Source: Elysia crispata
Taxonomy: Eukaryota; Mollusca; Gastropoda; Plakobranchidae
Assembly: GCA_033675545.1 (NCBI GenBank)
Contig: JAWDGP010002150.1
Location: 112,501-176,500 of the forward strand
Direction of reading: 5' to 3'
Length of the DNA stretch: 64,000 bases
Every line of letters begins with the position of its first letter. The first letter of the stretch is position 1. Below, one piece after another: positions 1-11,319 of this stretch. The notes below the pieces were generated by a model. The model saw only the letters and a program-made list of their open reading frames with translations. It searched no databases and was not told where the DNA came from. Position numbers and translations under genes: made by a program.

Positions 1-65
1 GCCCCGTCTGAATCAATACAAGAGAAAACAAGGACAATCGATAGCCTAATCAAGGAGTGAGTGGT

Positions 66-371
66 ATGGTCGCGGAGAGAGGGCCTGTGTCCGGTATGTG
101 CGTGTGCTTCTTGGCTTCAACTGACCCGGTGCAAAAATCACAGATTATACGTTGTAAGAATGTCACGTGTGTTAGCTGCCTGGGTAGACACAAGCAGGGC
201 CAGCGTTCTTTTCATAGCACTTATCAGTGGAGTTGCATAACTGACTCCACGGTCCTTGTTGACGAGATCGAGATACCAAGAGAGATTGAATCGCCTCTGC
301 TTAGCTCCGTAGGAATGGAAAAACAGAGCGTTAGCGCTTCACAAGAAATCTATCAAAGCTTACACACATGA
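66..371 (+). CDS. Hypothetical small Cys-rich frame
   Basis: An open frame of about 100 codons runs from an ATG at 66 to a TGA at 369-371. The first third is Cys/His-rich (CVCFLAST, IIRCKNVTCVSCLGRH), with the loose spacing of a metal-binding knuckle; the rest is acidic and serine-rich. An AATAAA-like sequence followed by an A run starts only a few bases after the stop, as at a transcript or retrocopy 3' end. An in-frame stop lies just upstream of the start. I do not recognise a family. It could be a terminal exon, a retrocopied fragment, or chance. Confidence 0.18.
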   Translation: MVAERGPVSGMCVCFLASTDPVQKSQIIRCKNVTCVSCLGRHKQGQRSFHSTYQWSCITDSTVLVDEIEIPREIESPLLSSVGMEKQSVSASQEIYQSLHT

Positions 372-769
372 GATTAATAAAAAAAAAAAATGAAACAAAG
401 ATCTAGGATCAGATTTTGATAACATTAATTTGAAGGAAATAATTCATATTACATATATTTACAAAAAAAAATTCGTACCGAATTATTACGAATACTGAAA
501 AATAATGTAAAACAACAAAAAATAGAAGAAAAAGAAGAGGAAGAAGATCTCACTAATGGCTTAGTAATAAAATTAACACGTTCATAATATGCAATTACAA
601 ATGAGCGATTTTTACATTTAGTGAAATATCAGCTTACCTCAATTTGTCAATTCTCTATGTTTATGAAGAATATCAATGTTGTAACCGAATTCGAAAAACA
701 GTCGCACATGAGAAACACCAGGACAGAGCAAATCCAGAATAACAATAATAAAAAAAACTCCCAAAAAAA

Positions 770-1010
770 GCGGAGACCAATCACCCCTGAGAGAGCGCAA
801 GGGGACCGTCGACACTTGAGGCTCTCGATCCAGTCAGTAACTCCCCAGCTCCTCGGATCTAATCTGCCTGGTGTTACACGCCGGGGTTGCGGCTGTGAGC
901 GAGATTGGTGAGACCGGCGGCCGCACACACTCGGTACCCACAGGCACTGATTCCACTGCCATGGGCGGAGTTTCACACCAATCGATCATAAGACAGATCC
1001 GGCCTTCCGA
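770..1010. other. GC-rich island of unknown origin
   Basis: About 240 bp stand out from AT-rich surroundings by high G+C and several CpG dinucleotides, including a NotI site (GCGGCCGC) at 917-924. Frames are open on both strands across it, which high GC alone would produce. It could be a small CpG-rich promoter, an exon, or a fragment of a dispersed repeat. I recognise no protein or RNA in it. Confidence 0.4.
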
Positions 1011-1604
1011 ACAATATTCCTCTCATGACTTAATAACAACTGAGTCACCCTCAGCCTCCCCCCAGCCCCAACTTATGAGATTTCAAATTGGTGTTAATTA
1101 CTGATATGAAAGTATTCCTTTTCATAATAATGGTTTTAATTATGCATATCGTATATTGGCCCTAGGAAATGTGCTACAAGTCACAAAAAGGAGCCTGTAA
1201 ATGGATAAGCAAATAACACACAGTGATGAACGCGATATTACCTATATTCATTTTTTTTTTAAGTAGACCGAAGAGAGCTTTTTAAAGCTTTTTAAAATTA
1301 AGAAACAAGTACTTTCAAGAAAAGAACAAAGAGGAAACATAACAGATGGAATTTTATGATTCAATAGCAATGACACATAGACTTGGATTTCTTCTGTTAT
1401 CGGGATTTGATGATCAAACATCGGCTTTCGTGTTACTAGGAAGAAACATTCAGATAGTTCAGGCAAAGAGAAAGACTATCCATGATCAAAGCAAGAGAAC
1501 CCTACCTGACAAGCGTTGGTTTCCACCCTAAACTTTCATTGTGGGGCCGCCTCTGAATACTAACCTGTTTGCTCGAGCAAACAATGCAAAGAGTAAACAA
1601 AGCT

Positions 1605-1707
<103 letters not shown>

Positions 1708-2521
1708 TGCAGTGCCAGGACGATGAGAAACCACTCCTTCCCCCACCGTGCCCCTTTCTTCGGTACACACAGAACACACACACACACACACACGCACACA
1801 TAGTGTGCTTTTGAGTCAAATACTTGGCTGAAGCAGTTATTTCCTTGTAACGATAATCCCATTCCTAGAGAATGCAAAAGAAACATCACACAGTAATATG
1901 AACAATTACTGAACACCCAAATCAACAAGGTTAGTAGATCAATGTCCAGTCCACCAAAGACACGGTCTGATGAAGGAGGAAACAGCATTGGCCTGCTTTA
2001 TGCATGGGCAATTCTTTGCAATTTCAAATTAACTATAAAAACAAAAGAAAAGTCTCTTCACAAGCAGGACAGTCAACAACTATAACAAAAGGTAACAGAA
2101 GTATGAAAATATCAACAGCAGGCTGCTCAATTAATAGATTTACTGTACAAGAGGCTAAATTACATTACAAGATAGGAGTAAAAAACAAAAACAAAACTGA
2201 ACTGTTCAAATGGCCACAGCAAACACAAAAAAATCTCTGTGTAAAAAAGCAGAAAGAAACTGAACTGTGCTAGTTGGGTCTAGAGGGAATGAATTGTGCT
2301 TAGTATCAGTTACAACTTAAAAATCACAGAAAAAATAATTTTTCTTGTTAAATGACCAAATTTCATACTGTAAATGAAAACAAAATTTATCGACGTTCAC
2401 CAGGCAAGGTTTAGGATTGCAACTAAAGCTACTGGATGCGTAACTTACTTGTCCCTTTTGTAGCAGTTGAAGGGGGTGGGGTGCCAGCTAAGCATAAATA
2501 AGATTAAAAACAAATCTCAAA

Positions 2522-2950
2522 ACACAAATGTTAATGTCAATGGGAAGAGTTGTAATATCTGATACTGTATAAAAACTTTAACAAGAGCAATCAGTCAAAA
2601 TTTTTTTCCAATGATAAAATGTGAATTTTCAAGAACTGTTGAAATAAGAATCTGGTTAAATGAACACATGTATTTATTTTAAGACCCATATATTTGACAA
2701 GAAATAAGATTTCTATCAAAACGAAACAAAAACCTCAATTCTTTGAATTTCAAAACAATTGTTACTGTCTCTGGAAAGAGCTGTAATATTTAACAATATA
2801 TAAAAAGTTTAACAAGAGCAATTACACTATCTTTTGTTTTCCAAACGACAAAATATAAATTTTCAAGACTTGTTAAAATAAGAAAAATTAAACGAATACA
2901 TATATAAGGCACATTGACACTGAAATAAAATTTCTATTAAAGAAAATAAA
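2522..2950 (+). repeat. Diverged tandem duplication, about 229-bp unit
   Basis: Two adjacent segments starting near 2522 and 2751 align along their length with many substitutions. Shared landmarks are GGGAAGAGTTGTAATAT / GGAAAGAGCTGTAATAT, then TTTAACAAGAGCAAT in both, then AAATTTTCAAGA-like, then AAATTTCTAT. No coding sense was seen. The duplication is old. Confidence 0.7.
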
Positions 2951-3023
2951 AAAAAGGATTTTAAATATTCATTAGCACATACATGTATTGCCCTTTTTAA
3001 ATTGAGGAAGACAACAAAATTTA

Positions 3024-3026
<3 letters not shown>

Positions 3027-3075
<49 letters not shown>
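3027..3075. repeat. (TA)n microsatellite
   Basis: A perfect TA run of about 24 units; self-complementary and able to form a cruciform. A G run follows at about 3222-3232. Confidence 0.95.
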
Positions 3076-3077
<2 letters not shown>

Positions 3078-4692
3078 AAAGGTTAGGCCATTGCTGTGAA
3101 TACCATAACAGCACATAAAAAAATGTAGTTTCCTGTAATACAAACTTTTAGTTTTACTGATACCAGACCTGTAAGCGAGGCCTAAAAAAAAACTGCCTGA
3201 AAATTTTGTGGTAAGGAGTTGGGGGGGGGGGGGCGCGAGGGAGATAAAGATGGGCACTGCAAGTGGGAGTCTGTGCTAGGCGAGTCCGCAAGACATGACC
3301 CTCGAAACTTTTTTTTTTTTTAAAGATTTAGAGTTAAAACCCTGCACTATGGGGCTATTGATAAGTGTTGATAGCAGTTTAACATAGAAGGTCACCTTCA
3401 ACTCAGTTTAACAGAGTTCAAGTGACTAAAACATTCATAAATTATCTGAGCCGCGGGGAAAAAAATTACTGGAAAACAGTTCTGAAATATTTATTGAACA
3501 AAAAAAAAAAAAAAAATTAATTCAGGACAGAAAGCCTAATATACAAAATGTGTGCAGCGATGCCACACATATTTAGCTCATCATTGATCTCATCTCGTGG
3601 ATGTAACACACATTGAATAATACCCTTACTAATGACTTCAGTACACCTAGGGCCTCTTTGTGAACAGCTCATTATCTATATTAGTTTACAGAGGAAGCTT
3701 AGGAGAAGTTAACTAATTCACTCCCTGGCCATATTTCATGGCTGGTACCACGCAAATATGACCTTGAGCACTCAATTAACATAAGATGGACTGAATTTAA
3801 TAGTAACGCTCAAGGTATCCACCAAAAATGATGTAAACAACCAGAAAGGAAGTCTTCAATATTCTTTTGGAGATGCGCAGATGAGTATATCTACCATGAA
3901 AATTATCAGTTGGCAAAATTCGAATGAAATTGTGAGCTAGCAAAATCAGCTTAGGAGCCCAGTTTTAACTGAATACGAGCCAGTAAATCCGGCTTAGGGG
4001 AGAGAATAAGTTAAATGAAACTTAAGAACCTTTTAAAATAAAGAATTTGGTTTCTTTTTAGTTACTTGAAGTGTCGAAATCTGTCTAGGACACTGCAAGA
4101 CATCAATTTTGTTATTGTTAAACTTGCTGGTAGAGCAAACTTCAAGCAAAGAATCTAATTTTAAAACATTTTCTTTGGAAAGTAAGACAATATTTCTTCT
4201 GCCCACTACATATATCAGTTTTGAACTGTAAGTGTGTGGATTTCAAATGGAAATAATTTGACTACTTATTTAAAGTAAAACTTTTGATAAATTATTACTA
4301 TATTGATTAAGAATTGAATTGTGGAGTGGGAAAAATGAAACAGTTTTAAGCTAATTTTGAATGGAGAGAGGGGAAAGTAAGGTTAAGAAAGGGCAGTGGA
4401 TGACAAAGATAAGAGAATGGTAGAACATAGAATGATCTTAATGGATGACACAGACCACCAAGGTATTCAGCAATGGAAAGAACTTGCTGGTGCCCGACAC
4501 TGAAAACAAGGTGGTGATAATTTTAATGAATAATTATACAAGTTAATATTATGATATGAGAAATACAGGATAAAAAGATTTAGGCCATAAATATCACCTT
4601 CTCCCAACCTCAATTTATCATGGTATTTTATCTTTATTGGCTTCAGGGTAAAAAAGATTAAGCTGCACATAATTTTTTAAATAAAAATTTAC

Positions 4693-4777
4693 CTGCATAT
4701 GGAGGATGTGGTGACATTCCTGGGCCTGGCATCCCCATTCTGCCTGGTGCCATTTGAGGAAATCCAGGCCGAGGGCT
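4693..4777 (-). CDS. Exon 2 of a SMARCD/BAF60-like gene (candidate)
   Basis: An 85-bp segment on the minus strand is bounded by an acceptor (T-rich tract, then TTCAG) and a GTAAAT donor. It reads SPRPGFPQMAPGR, then MGMPGPGMSPHPPYA, and ends one base into a codon. It joins in phase with the exon at 7173-7250. The protein is Pro/Gly/Met-rich like the disordered N-terminus of SMARCD (BAF60) subunits of SWI/SNF remodelling complexes, which contain RPGM and PG.RM motifs. Low-complexity Pro/Gly sequence is weak proof of family, and other nuclear proteins with such N-termini (for example SSBP proteins) remain possible. The diagnostic SMARCD core is not in the window. Confidence 0.5.
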
Positions 4778-5439
4778 CTGAACATTTAAAAAAAACGAAA
4801 CACTACAGTGAATAATTTTTTTAGAAGAGCATTAACTTGATATAATTATTAAATCAAGAAAAAAATGCAGCCCTTTGAATACGATATTTGCTATGGGCAA
4901 ACATATACTTAAATTAAATTAAATTTGAGCTTTTTGCATGCAAAACAGCCAAAATAAAAAAAAAAAATGAAAAAATAAAAAATGGGATTCTAATGTGTGA
5001 ATGTATTTTAAGAAACTCACTCTTTAGGCTTAGAATCCACCTGGCCTAACAAAAGTAACATAGATCTAATGTAAATGATTGCATTTATAAAGAATAAAAT
5101 CTGGTCCGTCGCGCCCCACTGAACTGACTACAGTTACCCTTAGTCTCACTAATGTTACGTACAAGACATTACCAGAAAAACAATCAATTTAAAAAAAGTA
5201 ATAAAATATTGCAAAAGACATCAAAATTAACCGGAATTTGGGTCAACTTCATTTTAGTATTATAGTAAGGAAAATTTTGTTCCTGATGTTTGAACCAATA
5301 GGCCTACATGTGCGTAGGCAGAACCTGTTCGCAAGATTTCAAATTTAATTACATTAAGCAATCAAGAAGTGGAAAGAAAGATTAAATATTGAACAATTAA
5401 TTATTTTTAAAAAGAATTTAAAGTCAGTATTTATCGCGA

Positions 5440-7166
5440 CCTAAATCCTAGATCTTGGTGTAGATTCAAGTCGTGTCGGTAATCTAAAAATTGAATCTAG
5501 ATCTAGATTTAAATTGCACATTCTACTTTCTTCTGGATTCTTTTTTAGGATATATCTGCAGTCCAGATCTAGCATAATGACAATTCGTAACATACTATGG
5601 AAATGTTCTAATTATTCTTAAAAGTATTGAAAATTTTTTATTTTTTTTTGGTTATTGTAATAATTGTTTTAACTTTGACCTCATTTACTGACATGAACTG
5701 GAGTGAAAGGCCCCATTCATTCTCTCTTGATCCAGAGTCAATATTAGCCCCTAAAAATTGATTCAATTTCTTATTTTGCCATTTTTTTCATTTCTCTGGA
5801 CTGAGGGTCTAGAACTTCAAATTCTTACTAGGCTTGTTCATCAAAACAGATTGTCATCGTCAGACTATTTAGCATTGTAAAGTGGGTGAGACTAAGGGCA
5901 ATAAGAAGGAGCGAGATTATGGCCAGCCAAGTTCGAGTGCATGAGGGTCTTTGTTACAAACTTGTACATCGATCTTCCTTTCTTTTTTTTTTAATAAATC
6001 TCCTTGCATTTAGGTATTAAGTGGTGTTTTTGTACTATCGGACCAACAGCTATTTCAATGTGTTTGCAAATGATATTTATCTGATGTATTTTGATGTGCT
6101 GAACATGAATATGAAAATTGTTTTTATCGCAAATAAATACTTGTTGAGTTATACATGTTCAAAGTTTGTACTCTTTTCTGTTTCAAATACTTGACAAAGA
6201 GGGTGTTGGTCCGATAGTAAAAAATGACCTATTAAGTTGTAGAATTTCATAATTATGAAAACGTTTCCACTTTATTTACACACATATCATTTACAAAGAA
6301 AAAAAAAACTTCTAGTAGATTGTCATGTTGTCAAAACCAAGTTTTTACTATTACTACTACTAGATCTAGATCTAGATCTAATATTATTATCATTATTATT
6401 ATTATATTATTTGCTGTTGTTATTATTATAATATATCCAGACAATTTAATCAGTGTAGCCCTATGTATTTAGTAATTGAGTATAAAATTTATTCGGGTAT
6501 ACGATTTTGTGATAAAAAAGTCTAATCTGTTTCCCTTTTTTTTTTCTTTTACTTTGAAATGAAACTATTTTGCAAAAAAAAAAAAAAAAAAGAAAAAAAA
6601 TGGAGCTTAAGTTCAGCGTGAACATGATGTGTGGGCAAGGATAATATGCAAACACTGTAATAGCTCTTAGAACCAGTGATCGGTAAGTGGAAATGTGTTA
6701 TGACCTACTCAGTCAGTAATATGTGCTACTGTAATGGGTTTATTGGAGTTATGTCCATGTTTCGCTGGAACCTCCTCATCAACACCCCCCTCCCCCCCCT
6801 TCCCCCCATTACCCATGATGAGATGATACAGAGGTGTAAGCAATCCTGTACCAATTTTGTACATTAAGGTTGCCTATACCTTATATTACAATATGATCAT
6901 TTTCTTACTAGATCTAGATCTAGAATCTACTCCAATTAATCTAGATCTAATCTGATCCAGAGTGTAGCTTTATTTGATCTAGTCTAGCTAAGACCGTATC
7001 CAAAATATTTTGGAGTTAACGCACACGTAAAATTAGCGACCTGTTTTTATAACGATGTATCCAAAGGATTTTCTAACGACATTGTTTAAAAAGTCGCATC
7101 CAAAACATTTTCTAGAGAACCTGGATCTCAGGGCTTGGGATCAGGTTATATAGATCTAGATCTAAA
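5440..7166. repeat. Clusters of AGATCT/TCTAGA palindromic words
   Basis: Runs such as CTAGATCTAGATCTAGATC at 6361, 6908-6922 and 7151-7163, plus further near-copies around 5450-5580 and 6940-6985. The words are overlapping palindromes, so both strands read alike. A second cluster is at 38735-38940. They are sparse elsewhere in the window (single instances near 9622, 17920, 29208, 58100 and 58180). Confidence 0.8.
6021..6231. mobile_element. MITE-like element with ~30-bp inverted ends
   Basis: The left end (ACTATCGGACCAACA, at 6033-6047) is repeated in inverted orientation at the right end (TGTTGGTCCGATAGT, at 6204-6218). Flanking bases also match partially, giving imperfect inverted repeats of about 30 bp. 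Both ends abut TTAA (6017-6020 and 6232-6235), which would fit a TTAA target duplication as made by piggyBac-type transposases; a shorter TA duplication is an alternative. The interior is 150 bp of AT-rich DNA with no open frame, as in a non-autonomous element. The outermost few bases do not match well, so exact ends are uncertain. Confidence 0.65.
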
Positions 7167-7172
7167 TCTCAC

Positions 7173-7250
7173 CGCTGAATATGGTCCTTGAGGATAATTT
7201 GGCCGCATTGCAGGACTTTGAGAGGCGTATCTTGGAGGACCCGCCTGCAT
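7173..7250 (-). CDS. Exon 1 of a SMARCD/BAF60-like gene (candidate)
   Basis: On the minus strand an ATG at 7250 opens 26 codons (MQAGPPRYASQ, SPAMRPNYPQGPYSA) ending exactly at a GTGAGA donor, in phase 0. The next exon (4693-4777) continues in frame. An in-frame TAA lies just upstream of the ATG, and an ETS-type ACTTCCGG site is about 145 bp upstream, both fitting a first coding exon. The bases TTATGCAG before codon 3 could instead act as a splice acceptor, in which case this would be an internal exon. Family call rests on Pro/Gly/Arg-rich resemblance to SMARCD N-termini and is tentative. Confidence 0.5.
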
Positions 7251-7393
7251 AATGCAATTGTTTTAATATGTGTCTTTAAAATGCCAAAGTTTTCAAGCTT
7301 TGAATATGAAACCAAAGAAGTAGATATTATGGTGAAGACTTGTGGAAGAGTCTTTGTTTACCAGAATTTATCGATAATAGGATGATCCGACAT

Positions 7394-7403
7394 TACCGGA
7401 AGT
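7394..7403 (-). promoter_or_regulatory. ETS/GABP-type site upstream of the SMARCD-like exon
   Basis: The minus strand reads CACTTCCGGT (plus strand ACCGGAAGTG), the consensus of ETS-family factors such as GABP, typical of TATA-less housekeeping promoters. Its distance of about 145 bp from the candidate start codon is right for a promoter-proximal site. No TATA box was seen at a suitable place. Confidence 0.4.
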
Positions 7404-7658
7404 GAATTCTAGTTGTGGCGGTGGTAGTTCAATCCGAGGGTTCAGTATCGAATATGGAGCTCTATATCTTCTTCATACCTTTTTTTTATCGATTGCGTTG
7501 TCGATATTTCGCGTGCGGCTGGCTATCGACTAACTAACTAGCTCTGTTCTAAGTAGTAAGTTCAATGTATCAAAATTCCCAGATTCTGGAGTTTAGCAAG
7601 TGATGAAGAAGCCTCCCTCCTAAAAACAGATTTCATGACCTTTTTTTTCATTTCCAAT

Positions 7659-7922
7659 CAAGGCTTCCTGAAATTCAGACCAAGTCAACGAAGTGAACAA
7701 ACTTTTGCATTTTTGAGTAATCGTGATCTATTTCTTTCAATTTTTGGGGACAGAATTGTTCTCTGAATGCACTTTTAACTCAGCCTACAGATCTACGCAA
7801 CAAAAATATATCTAACTGTCCCAACTCTGTCAAATAGTTAAATAATATAGCACATTCCTACACTCACTGCAAAAGTTTGTTCACTTGGGTGATTTGGCCT
7901 GTATTTTAGGATGCCTCGTTTA
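7659..7922. mobile_element. MITE-like element with ~55-bp inverted repeats
   Basis: The left arm, about 7659-7715, contains AAGTGAACAAACTTTTGCA (about 7694-7712). The right arm, about 7868-7922, contains its exact complement TGCAAAAGTTTGTTCACTT. The outer parts match imperfectly (GGCTTCCTGAAATTCAGACCAA against GGCATCCTAAAATACAGGCCAA, read inward). The central 150 bp are non-coding. A 32-bp A run follows directly at 7927-7958. No clear target-site duplication was seen, so the boundaries and superfamily are unknown. Confidence 0.65.
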
Positions 7923-7925
7923 CAA

Positions 7926-7926
<1 letters not shown>

Positions 7927-7958
<32 letters not shown>
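7927..7958. repeat. Poly(A) run of 32
   Basis: An uninterrupted A tract immediately right of the inverted-repeat element at 7659-7922. It could be a retroposition tail or simple slippage. Confidence 0.95.
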
Positions 7959-7960
<2 letters not shown>

Positions 7961-8032
7961 ATAGGATAAGAACGCCATCATCACAATCTTCCTCCTCATA
8001 CTTTTCATCATGATTATAGCCACGTGCTATTA

Positions 8033-8035
<3 letters not shown>

Positions 8036-8117
<82 letters not shown>

Positions 8118-8118
8118 C
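8036..8118. repeat. (TTA)n microsatellite
   Basis: About 27 TTA units. Overlapping poly-Asn and poly-Ile frames are artefacts. Confidence 0.97.
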
Positions 8119-10847
8119 ATAATATATTTCTTTTAAAAATATTTTATACTTAAGTAGGAATATTCTCAGTAACTCTATTGCTAACTTAGTAAAAAATTTA
8201 TACATGTAGAGATACTCGCATTGTTATGAATGCATTGTCCTATTTTACAACATTCTATAAAATCATATTTTTCCCCTCTAACCCTAATAGTTTCACAGTC
8301 TTATTCCACATTCATCATTCAAAATTTCTAGAAACAATGTCTGATAAAAATAAGATTGCTCTAGGATTTGTTTGGAATCTAGAATCAAGTTTGAATTTAG
8401 GTAGAGCTTGACATGAATTTTTGCGAAATCGCATTTGTAAGCTTATACAAATCTTGATCTGTCTGAGTAGAAGTGTATAAATTTATTTACATAATTGGTA
8501 TTGGCATCGGGACTTTTCATGGCCAATCTCTGATGGTTTTGGGCAGTTGTAGCTTGCATATTGATATCAAAACAAAACAAACAACATAAATAAATAAATA
8601 TATAAATAAATACAAATGCCTACACATTATTTTTCATTTTGTAACGAGCAAGTTTTTTTTTTTTTTTTTTGAGTTAATCGTTGTCAAAAGCGATATTCTT
8701 TTCCTTCTATGACTATTTTATTTAATTATCTCTCCTCTGCTAGGTCTTTGAAAGCCCTTGTTAAGCTAATAAATAATAATAAAAATATATAACCGATTGT
8801 AGTAATAATCTCGCTAAAATTTATAGTTTTTCAATTTTTTGTAAGACGTACAACGAGAGAAGCGAGATCTTTGAGTAGTGCTTTCTTTTCTTAATCGGAG
8901 TAAAAATGAATATTACATAGGTTATTTACAGCTTCATTGCCCCCACCCCCCCAAGAAAAAAAAAAAAAAAGACGAAAACTAAAACAAAAAAACCCTGTTT
9001 TTTTCCGGGCTCTTCTATAATCTTGATCCTTTCTTAGAACACGTAGCCTATTTTTCTCTCAAATTCTTTGATCTTTCTCTCAATCTGCCTCAACTTCACT
9101 AAGTCTAACCTTAAATAACCAGCATCATGGTTAACAAACTCTATCGTTTCCATTATAAAAGATACAATTTTGAACGCTTATTTATTATATAATTTATTAT
9201 TTCTTGTCGGATTTCTAAATTTTCCGAAAATTGAAAATTGAAAAACGTTTTTCTATAAAGCATATAGGCCAATTTACACTTAGTTGAAATCGAGGCCCTG
9301 AGTTTAGATGTTTCCGTATGCAAAGGCTCCTGCCAAGCTAGATGCAATGCTGATCAGAACGATGTGATCCCTTTACCAAATACCGGTAGATCAATCTTGG
9401 TTTAATATGCACAGTCTCTGTGTTGTCAAGAGTCGCTTATAATATATATCTTGTTCTTTATACGGTAATTTATGTTTGAAGCATGCGCCCTCTCCACATT
9501 CCCCGAACTACTACAGTATTAATTTGCCAAATTTAGAATCAAAAGTTAAATCAAGATTAGATAGATAATCAAAAACTTAGATTGAGCCAAGCCAAAATCT
9601 TTAATTACCGTACAGTAGTTTAGATCTAGATGAAGTACTAAATTTGTCATAGGCTTCGATATTCATGCCTAGATTAGAAATAAAGCGTAGGTAGCTGGTA
9701 ATACACAGTGATCCATAGTTAGTATCCAGGTATTAAAAACCTTGACTTATCTTTAAAATAAACTTAATATAACTCTGATGTTCGAATACTGTGAGTAGTG
9801 GGACGGATCTTCTTTTCACACCTTTCATGTTCTGTTTCAGCAATGTTACAAAAGTGATTATATTTGCAATCGCTGTAATCGGTATCAGGTTTCCCAATCT
9901 TAACTTTTTCTTTTCAGTTTGGGGAAACATAAAATGAGAAAGAATCGTCTAATCTCTGGAATGGAGATACAAGAGTTGGGGCTAAATTCCTTTATAGTTT
10001 TCTTGAGTCGATTTCATGGTCCAAACTCCAGAATCCAGGATAGACAGAACATCATTCTACATTATTTTATGACAAACTACAAAGATCTTTGAAATTCCTT
10101 GATTTGCTTGTACCCTTATAAATGACTTTATAGGGAAACTGTTCGGGTTTAATGTAAATTCATTCAGTATTCAGAATAATTACCTAATATTTTGGAATAG
10201 GCTTATCCACACTATAAATATATAAATTCTTTGAAACGCTTTTATCAAGTACCTCAACTTTTTTGTGGGAATCCAGATTTATAAATGAAGTTTCGAAAAG
10301 GAATATTTAAAATTTGGGAGAATATAGAATTAACTTTTTTTGTATTGAGAGAACTTGCACAACCTCTCTTTATTCTCTCCGTGCTCCAAAGACAAGAGTA
10401 TTCTTACCAGCCGTATCACGGGGACCGAGGTCCAGCGTCATGATCTAGGCCTGCATTCATTTAAAGTGTTTGCGTAAGTCTTGTTAAAAGTTTTATTTCC
10501 CAGAATTCTCCTTGTTTTGGAAGGAGTTAACATAAAAAAAGGTTTGTTCTGTATTTTACGTGAAATCATTCTATTTTTTGTTCTTCTATTGACGATATCT
10601 ATTCCATCGGCGCCTGCCTTCCAAGATGACGGATCCCAAATCGAAACGATCCTTATCATCTCAACTGTATGACATTGGTCTCGGGCGAAGGAAGCTAATC
10701 AAAACTTACCTTAAACAAGCTCTTTTATCTTAAGTTATATCCCTTCGATTACGACAATGCTGATTTATGACATGTTATAGTATTATTAATATTAATAAGA
10801 ATTCTGCAGCGAGAGATTCTTTCATGAAACAAAAGCCACTTCAAATT

Positions 10848-10881
<34 letters not shown>

Positions 10882-11139
10882 ATGTATTCCTTGACTTCAA
10901 CTGCTCCTGTTAGATCACTTTGAAATAAAAACAAATGTTCGATCGTACCGACACAAAATATTTCTTTTACGCCTTGACGTTTTCAACACTCTTAACTATC
11001 AGCTTTGTTTGAGAAAAATAAATCTTTGAAGTACTCTAATCGAAATACATGTACAACTGAAGAGGGAAAAAGGCAGACTTTCAAGGACCACCTAAACCAG
11101 ACGGCTGAACAAATTGTTCTTTCATTTACTTAGGAATAG
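8119..11139. other. Non-coding interval, nothing recognised
   Basis: AT-rich DNA with a T run at 8653-8670, A runs near 8955 and 10852, and a short TA run at about 10867-10882. Frames up to about 70 codons occur (for example minus 10438-10659) but show no recognisable motif, splice context or start. Confidence 0.6.
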
Positions 11140-11231
11140 AGAGAAATCGAAAGAGATAGAGATACAAAGAAAGAGAGACAGACAGAAACAGAAAGATAGA
11201 TAGATAGAGACAGAAAAAAAGAGAGAGATGG

Positions 11232-11316
<85 letters not shown>
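11140..11316. repeat. Purine-rich tract ending in (GA)n
   Basis: A degenerate GAAA/GACA/GATA purine strand from about 11140 passes into about 39 perfect GA units at 11238-11316. Confidence 0.95.

Positions 11317-11319
<3 letters not shown>

Larger units (their letters stand above)
4778..7172 (-). other. Putative intron 1 of the SMARCD-like gene
   Basis: About 2.4 kb between the two in-phase exons. It contains a MITE-like inverted-repeat element at 6021-6231 and dense TCTAGA/AGATCT clusters at about 5450-5580, 6360-6382 and 6905-6960, plus short AT-rich repeats. No further exon was recognised. Confidence 0.4.
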
